DNA of 10,714 nucleotides, from positions 1 to 10,714 of the forward strand of contig JADLBT010000186.1 in the NCBI GenBank assembly GCA_020847555.1. The letters run 5' to 3'. Shown here in pieces: positions 7,083 to 10,714 of this stretch. The position numbers were made by a program, and so were the translations under genes. Every line of letters starts with the position of its first letter. Position 1 is the first letter of the stretch. The notes below the pieces were generated by a model. It was not told the origin of the DNA and searched no databases. It saw only the letters and a program-made list of their open reading frames with translations. The DNA is from Gemmataceae bacterium. GTDB taxonomy: Bacteria > Planctomycetota > Planctomycetia > Gemmatales > Gemmataceae.

Positions 7083-7104
7083 GGACGGGGTACGGACAGG
7101 TCAA
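7075..7104 (-). promoter_or_regulatory. Sigma70-type promoter reading toward rny
   Basis: On the leftward strand, TTGACC (7104-7099, 5 of 6 to TTGACA) is followed after 18 bases by CATAAT (7080-7075, 5 of 6 to TATAAT). The expected start is near 7068. It lies just past repeat copy C, which closes the upstream lpxL-like gene, so it would open a new transcription unit containing the small ORF and rny, with a leader of about 820 bases to the rny start. Confidence 0.6.
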
Positions 7105-7125
7105 CAAAAATCAAGCATCGGTGGA

Positions 7126-7187
7126 GGGATCGCGGCCCCTGGGCCAGGTCGCCAGCACTGCGCCCACGGGGCGCCACCTGTGGGCTT
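7126..7187. repeat. Twin-hairpin spacer element, copy C
   Basis: Read on the leftward strand, it opens with AAGCCCACAGGTGGCGCC, giving a first hairpin of GCCCAC with GTGGGC. The spacer GCAGTGCTGGCGACC resembles that of copy D, and a weaker second half follows (GGCCCAGGGGCC...). The distal outer arm has decayed. It starts 13 bases after the lpxL-like stop and sits between that gene and the 7075-7104 promoter, a natural place for a terminator. Confidence 0.7.
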
Positions 7188-7200
7188 GCCAAACAGCCGG

Positions 7201-8130
7201 TCACGCCGCCAGCTTCTTCCCGCGCGCCTTCGGCTGGTGCTTCCAGCGCCGATGCAGCCAGAAATACTGCTCCGGAAACAGCCGAACCAGCCGCTCCAGC
7301 GCGGCGGTGAAGCGCTGCGTGATGCCGCGCACGGCGTCCGCGTTGCCCTCGTACTCTTCCGGGTGGATGACGTCCGCGGTGATGATCTGGTACTCCATCG
7401 GCTCGGCGACGCGCGGGGTGCCGGTGACGGCCATCGTCGCGCCGTGCTCCAGAGCGAGCAGGGCGACCGCCTTGTGGGTCGAGGCCGGCCGGCCGAAGAA
7501 CTCGACGAACTGCCCGCGCTGGCCGGCGTCCTGGTCGGCCAGCGTGGCGATGGCCCCGCCCGCGCGCAGCACCTCCTCGATGCGGGCAAAGTCGCGTTCC
7601 TTGTCGAGGATCGTCTGGCCGGTCTTCTCGCGGAAGCGGAGCAGGAAGGCGTTCAGGTACGGGTTGTCGAGGGTGCGCGCGATGGCGTAGGTGCGGAACC
7701 CGAGCAGCCCCAGCGCGTACCCGGCCATCTCCCAGTTGCCAAAGTGGCCGGTGACGATGAGCAGCGGCCGCCCGGACAGCAGGCACTCGACGATCTGGCG
7801 CCCGCCGACCAGTTCGATGTGATCGCGCCAGTTCTCGGTGTGCAGTCGCCGTGGGATGTGGACGATCTCGACCAGGACGGCGAAGAAGTGGCGGTAGACG
7901 GCGCGGACGAGTTGGTGCAGGTCGGCCTCGGTGTAGCGACCCGGGTACGCCCGGCGGAGGTTGTCGAGGGCGACCTCGCGGTGGCGGCGGTCGAGCCGGT
8001 ACGCCAGCCAGGCGAGGAACCCGGCCGTCCTGCGCGCGGCGTTCAGGGACAGCGCCTGGATGAGACAGACGAGCAGCCGCACGACAAGGTAGATGGTGTA
8101 GTCGGCGAGACGGGAACGCTGCTTGGCCAT
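7201..8130 (-). CDS. LpxL/HtrB-type lysophospholipid (lipid A) acyltransferase
   Basis: A 309-residue member of the bacterial lipid A biosynthesis acyltransferase family, which moves a fatty acyl chain onto a lipid A precursor (or a related lipid) at the inner membrane. An N-terminal hydrophobic region (about 12-45) anchors it. The catalytic HX4(D/E) motif is His129-Glu134 in GHFGNWE. The conserved LADQDAGQRGQFVEFFGRP block (about 208-227) and the terminal PEQYFWLHRRWK are typical. The start ATG 8130 has AAGGAA 8 bases upstream; the frame is open to 8229 only because it runs through repeat DNA. It follows the Gfo/Idh gene with a nested repeat in between. Presence of the enzyme supports a lipid-A-type outer membrane. 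The exact acyl acceptor cannot be told from the sequence. Confidence 0.9.
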   Translation of the reverse strand: MAKQRSRLADYTIYLVVRLLVCLIQALSLNAARRTAGFLAWLAYRLDRRHREVALDNLRRAYPGRYTEADLHQLVRAVYRHFFAVLVEIVHIPRRLHTENWRDHIELVGGRQIVECLLSGRPLLIVTGHFGNWEMAGYALGLLGFRTYAIARTLDNPYLNAFLLRFREKTGQTILDKERDFARIEEVLRAGGAIATLADQDAGQRGQFVEFFGRPASTHKAVALLALEHGATMAVTGTPRVAEPMEYQIITADVIHPEEYEGNADAVRGITQRFTAALERLVRLFPEQYFWLHRRWKHQPKARGKKLAA

Positions 8131-8158
8131 CGCGTCATTCCTTTGACGAGAGGGAAAC

Positions 8159-8267
8159 GAACCACGGAGACGCCGAGAAGGCAGGAAGACCACAGATGAA
8201 CGCAGATGCGGATGCCGATCGGGGTTCATCTGCGTTCATCTGTGGCTGCCTCTCTTCGCTGTGGTTC
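8159..8267. repeat. Nested inverted repeat between lpxL-like and Gfo/Idh genes
   Basis: The core is a perfect 19-bp inverted repeat, CCACAGATGAACGCAGATG (8190-8208) with its complement (8227-8245), around an 18-base loop. Outside it, imperfect arms GAACCACGGAGACGCCGAGA...GGCAG (8159-8184) and CTGCC...GCTGTGGTTC (8246-8267) also pair. The outer right arm runs into the stop codon of the Gfo/Idh gene (8266-8268). The motifs CCACGGAGACGC and CCACAGATGAAC resemble dispersed intergenic repeats found in planctomycete and other genomes. It could also terminate the Gfo/Idh transcript, but it leaves under 30 bases before the next start. Confidence 0.8.
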
Positions 8268-9318
8268 AATCCTGCTTCAGCTCCACGACGCGCCCCGTTC
8301 TGGAGGCTTCGTAGACGCTCAGGATGACCTGGACCGCCCGGCGCCCTTCGCGGCCGTCCACCGCCGGCGCGCGGCCGCTGTCGATCGCCTGCACGAAGTC
8401 CGTCAGCTGGCGCGTGTGGTAGACGTGCGAGATCGCTGACGGGTCGCTCGCCCCGCCCGACGCGCCCACCTTCTGGGCGAAGCGCGCCTTCACCTCGGCG
8501 TCCTGCGGCGTTTGCGGCTCGAAGTCCCAGCGCAGCACGTCCTCCTGCTCGATCACCGCCGTACCGCGGTCGCCGTGGATCGCGATCGTCTTCGGCAGTC
8601 CCGGGTGGACGCTCGTCGTCGCCTGGATCACGCCCAGCGCGCCGTTGGCGAACCGCAGACACGCCACGGCCGTGTCCTCGACCTCGATGCGCTCGTGGGC
8701 GAGGGTGGCGGTGAACCCGCTGAGGTGCGTCACCGGCCCCATCATCCACAGCAGCAGATCGACGTTGTGGATCGCCTGGTTCATCAGCGCTCCGCCGCCG
8801 TCCAGCGCCCACGTACCGCGCCACCCGCCCTGGTCGTAATACGCCTGCGACCGCCACCACTTGCACGTCGTTTCGCCCAGCGTCAGCCGGCCGAATCGGC
8901 CCGCGTCCACCGCTGCCTTGAGCGTCCTGTTGGCGTCGGCGAAGCGGGACGGGAAGATGGTGCAGAGCTTCACCTTGTTGCGGTCGCACGCCTCGATGAT
9001 GCGGTCGCACCGTTCGAGGGTGATCTCCAGCGGCTTCTCGACGACGACGTGCTTGCCGGCGTTGGCGGCGGCCACGGAAGGTTCCATGTGGACGCCGCTC
9101 GGGGTGGCGACGATGACGATGTCCACGTCCTTGCGGGCCAGCATCGGCGGCAGGTCGGGGTAGATGTTGTCGCCCAGGCCGAGTTCGTCGGCCAGCTTGC
9201 GCGCCCGCGGCAGCTCGCTATCGACCAGCGCGACGATCTTCGCGCCGGGGATCTCGGCAAGCGCTTTGACGTGAAAGCGGGCGATCATCCCGCAACCGAC
9301 GATGGCAACTCCGGGCAT
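8266..9318 (-). CDS. Gfo/Idh/MocA family NAD(P)-dependent oxidoreductase
   Basis: A 350-residue dehydrogenase that probably acts on a sugar, inositol or nucleotide sugar. The N-terminal Rossmann fold begins with VAIVGCGMIARFH (residues 4-16), followed by VATPSGVH (70-77) and the family's EKP motif (94-96, VVEKPLE). The C-terminal alpha/beta domain carries GGALMNQAIHNVDLLLWMMG, in which His184 is the usual catalytic histidine. The CKWWRSQAYYDQGGWRGTW block resembles sugar-nucleotide dehydrogenases of the WlbA type, which would fit an envelope-polysaccharide role beside an lpxL-like gene, but that is inference. ATG 9318 is chosen over 9342 because AGGAGG lies 7 bases upstream. The ribosome site is only a few bases from repeat copy D, so the transcript must come through or from within the repeat. 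Confidence 0.92.
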   Translation of the reverse strand: MPGVAIVGCGMIARFHVKALAEIPGAKIVALVDSELPRARKLADELGLGDNIYPDLPPMLARKDVDIVIVATPSGVHMEPSVAAANAGKHVVVEKPLEITLERCDRIIEACDRNKVKLCTIFPSRFADANRTLKAAVDAGRFGRLTLGETTCKWWRSQAYYDQGGWRGTWALDGGGALMNQAIHNVDLLLWMMGPVTHLSGFTATLAHERIEVEDTAVACLRFANGALGVIQATTSVHPGLPKTIAIHGDRGTAVIEQEDVLRWDFEPQTPQDAEVKARFAQKVGASGGASDPSAISHVYHTRQLTDFVQAIDSGRAPAVDGREGRRAVQVILSVYEASRTGRVVELKQD

Positions 9319-9332
9319 GACACGGCCTCCTG

Positions 9333-9404
9333 AAAAGCCCACGGGTTGCGCCCCGTGGGCGAAGCGTCAAGCACCACGCTCACGGGGCGCCACCCGTGGG
9401 CTTT
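9333..9404. repeat. Twin-hairpin spacer element, copy D (best preserved)
   Basis: AAAGCCCACGGG (9334-9345) and CCCGTGGGCTTT (9393-9404) are perfect 12-bp terminal inverted repeats. Within them, GCCCACGGG (9337-9345) pairs with CCCGTGGGC (9352-9360), and GCTCACGGG (9378-9386) pairs with CCCGTGGGC (9393-9401, one T-G pair). The halves are joined by GAAGCGTCAAGCACCAC. It begins 8 bases after the pgsA stop and ends 14 bases before the Gfo/Idh start, filling the spacer. Confidence 0.85.
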
Positions 9405-9412
9405 ACGGGTTC

Positions 9413-10015
9413 TCAGCTGTACTGGTTATTCGCCCTGAGCAGCGACGCGGCTTTCCAGAGGTACGCGAGCCCGCTCCACGCGGTGGCGGCGAGCATGGCC
9501 CAGATCAGTGCGTCGCGGATCCAGCCAAGCGCCGGCACCGCGGCCGGCGCCCACGCGGGCGCTTCCAGGGCGATGAAGATGGCGATCAGGGCGGCGCACT
9601 GCAGGACCATCTTGACCTTGCCGAGCCAGTCGGCGCCGAACGTCGCCCCCTGGTTCTCCAGGAAGCTGCGCAGCCCGGTGATGATCAGCTCGCGCGCCAC
9701 CACCACCGTGACCATCCACGGCACCAGTCCCGCGCCGGCCACCGGCAGCAGAAAGATGTACGCCCCGCACACGACCACCTTGTCCACCAGCGGATCGAGG
9801 TTGCGGCCGAGCGTGCTGCCGAGCTGCAGCTTGCGCGCCAGGTAGCCGTCCAGCCAGTCCGTCACCGCCGCCAGCGCGAACACGACCAGGCACCACAGCC
9901 ACAGCTCGCGCACCTCGATCAGGGCAAACAGCACGATGCCGAGCACGAACCGCCCGGCGGTCAGCTGATTGGGCAGGTTGAAGACGTGCGGACGTGTTGG
10001 GGTCGCCGTGGCCAT
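9413..10015 (-). CDS. pgsA: CDP-diacylglycerol--glycerol-3-phosphate 3-phosphatidyltransferase
   Basis: This membrane enzyme makes phosphatidylglycerophosphate from CDP-diacylglycerol and glycerol 3-phosphate, the committed step to phosphatidylglycerol and cardiolipin. The full CDP-alcohol phosphotransferase signature D-x2-DG-x2-AR-x8-G-x3-D-x3-D is present at residues 53-78 (DWLDGYLAR, then G70, D74, D78). NLPNQLTAGRF near the N-terminus is typical of PgsA rather than of other family members. Several hydrophobic helices fill the remainder; at 200 residues the length is normal. The start ATG 10015 has a strong GGGGAGG ribosome site that spans the end of rimO, whose TGA lies 3 bases upstream, so the two are translationally coupled. 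rimO-pgsA adjacency is common in bacteria. Confidence 0.95.
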   Translation of the reverse strand: MATATPTRPHVFNLPNQLTAGRFVLGIVLFALIEVRELWLWCLVVFALAAVTDWLDGYLARKLQLGSTLGRNLDPLVDKVVVCGAYIFLLPVAGAGLVPWMVTVVVARELIITGLRSFLENQGATFGADWLGKVKMVLQCAALIAIFIALEAPAWAPAAVPALGWIRDALIWAMLAATAWSGLAYLWKAASLLRANNQYS

Positions 10016-10018
10016 GCC

Positions 10019-10714
10019 TCACCTCCCCGGGCCGATCGCCCGGCCGACCAGATCGTAGCCGTCCGCCCCCGTCACCTTGACCGTCGCCAGGTCGCCGGCC
10101 CACAGTCCCTTGCCCTTGACGCGCACCACGCAGTCGATGTCCGGCGCGTCGGCGTGGCCGCGGGCGACGACGTGCCCCGGCACCTCGGGGTCGGGGCCGT
10201 CCACGATCGCCTCGATCTGCCTGCCCACCTGGCGGGCGGTCCAGTCGAGCGCCACCTCCTGCTGCACCCGCATCAGGCGGTCGCGCCGCTCCTGCTTGAC
10301 CTCTTCCGGCAGGTGTCCGTCCAGGCGTGTGGCCGGCGTGCCCGGCTCGAAGGAGTACGTGAAAACGCCGGCCCGCTCGAAGCGCGTGCCCTGCACGAAC
10401 TCGACCAGTTCCTCGAACTCCGCGTCGGTCTCGCCGGGGAAGCCGACGATGAACGTCGTCCGCAGCGTCAGGTTCGGGACCGCCGCCCGCAGCCGGCCGA
10501 GCAGCGTCTCCGTCTGCGCCCGGTTGACGCGCCGCTGCATGCGTCGCAGCAGCCGGTCGTTGATGTGCTGCAGCGGTATGTCAAGGTACGGGATGATCTT
10601 CGCGGCCGACGCGAGCGTCTCGATCAGCTCGTCGGTGAAGTGGATCGGGTAGGCGTAGAGGATGCGGAGCCAGTCCACCCCCTCGACCCGGTCCAGCTCG
10701 CGCAGCAGCTCGGC
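10019..10714 (-). CDS. rimO: Ribosomal protein uS12 methylthiotransferase RimO (3' part)
   Basis: This is the C-terminal 231 residues of a radical-SAM methylthiotransferase. RimO adds a methylthio group to an aspartate of ribosomal protein S12. The frame is open to the window edge, so the N-terminal UPF0004 domain and the CxxxCxxC cluster motif lie outside. Visible family blocks are LRILYAYP, PYLDIPLQHINDRLLRRMQR, RTTFIVGFPGETDAEFEEL, and the C-terminal TRAM domain from about TARQVGRQIEAIVDG to YDLVGRAI. The stretch GVFTYSFEPGTPA and the YLDIPLQH form favour RimO over the tRNA enzyme MiaB, though the diagnostic N-terminus is missing. It ends in GPGR-stop, with the pgsA ribosome site overlapping its last codons. 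Confidence 0.92.
   Translation of the reverse strand, partial: AELLRELDRVEGVDWLRILYAYPIHFTDELIETLASAAKIIPYLDIPLQHINDRLLRRMQRRVNRAQTETLLGRLRAAVPNLTLRTTFIVGFPGETDAEFEELVEFVQGTRFERAGVFTYSFEPGTPATRLDGHLPEEVKQERRDRLMRVQQEVALDWTARQVGRQIEAIVDGPDPEVPGHVVARGHADAPDIDCVVRVKGKGLWAGDLATVKVTGADGYDLVGRAIGPGR

Noticed and set aside
7054..8199. Rightward 381-codon open frame opposite the lpxL-like gene
   Set aside because: Antisense to a gene with an intact HX4E motif; begins in the promoter region and runs through repeat copy C.
8131..8229. N-terminal extension of the lpxL-like protein
   Set aside because: The added residues are translated from the nested repeat; ATG 8130 has its own ribosome site.
8512..9333. 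Rightward 273-codon open frame opposite the Gfo/Idh gene
   Set aside because: Antisense composition artefact (Arg, Asp, Val, Gln rich) with no family match.
3069..9404. CRISPR array
   Set aside because: The repeats are palindromic, kilobases apart, confined to separate gene spacers, and have no regular spacers between them.

Overview
The window is about two thirds G+C, densely coded, and reads as an ordinary chromosomal stretch of a planctomycete, probably of the Gemmata type. The pointers are a secreted HEAT-repeat plus beta-propeller protein with the 'LGEPSFRVREKASAELTRLG' style of repeat, a Tat-exported sulfite-oxidase-like enzyme, a Gfo/Idh/MocA oxidoreductase, an LpxL-type acyltransferase (a lipid A outer membrane), RNase Y, and hairpin repeats in the spacers. 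The taxonomic call is inference from gene style, not from a marker gene. I saw no rRNA, tRNA, CRISPR array, transposase or phage gene.

Layout. One gene runs rightward: cobD/cbiB (247-1221), a cobalamin-pathway membrane enzyme. It converges on a long leftward run. Read in the direction of transcription from the right edge, the run is: rimO (cut by the window end), pgsA, a Gfo/Idh/MocA oxidoreductase, an lpxL/htrB-like acyltransferase, a possible small membrane protein, rny (RNase Y), a sulfite-oxidase-like molybdoenzyme, and the HEAT/propeller protein. rimO and pgsA are translationally coupled, with the pgsA ribosome binding site overlapping the rimO stop. The other genes are separated by spacers of 47 to about 950 bases.

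The spacers hold the least ordinary material. Four of them carry the same ~62-73 bp element: two inverted-repeat hairpins back to back, bounded by AAAGCCCACGGG and its reverse complement CCCGTGGGCTTT. A decayed half copy lies upstream of cobD. The full elements always begin 9-27 bases after a stop codon, so they look like a REPIN-like mobile repeat family that also works, or is tolerated, as 3'-end hairpins. Two other spacers carry different large inverted repeats: a perfect 16-bp hairpin between the convergent genes, and a nested 109-bp repeat whose end overlaps the stop codon of the oxidoreductase gene.

The 952-base gap between lpxL and rny has the clearest regulatory signals. There is a sigma70-type promoter pointing at rny, with a 6+6 dyad over its -10 element, then a long leader with several hairpins, a possible 79-residue membrane protein and an 8-bp palindrome. 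A long structured leader before an RNase gene suggests autoregulation, but that is inference. I found no convincing new defence or biosynthetic system here; the repeat family and the rny leader are the two things worth following up.
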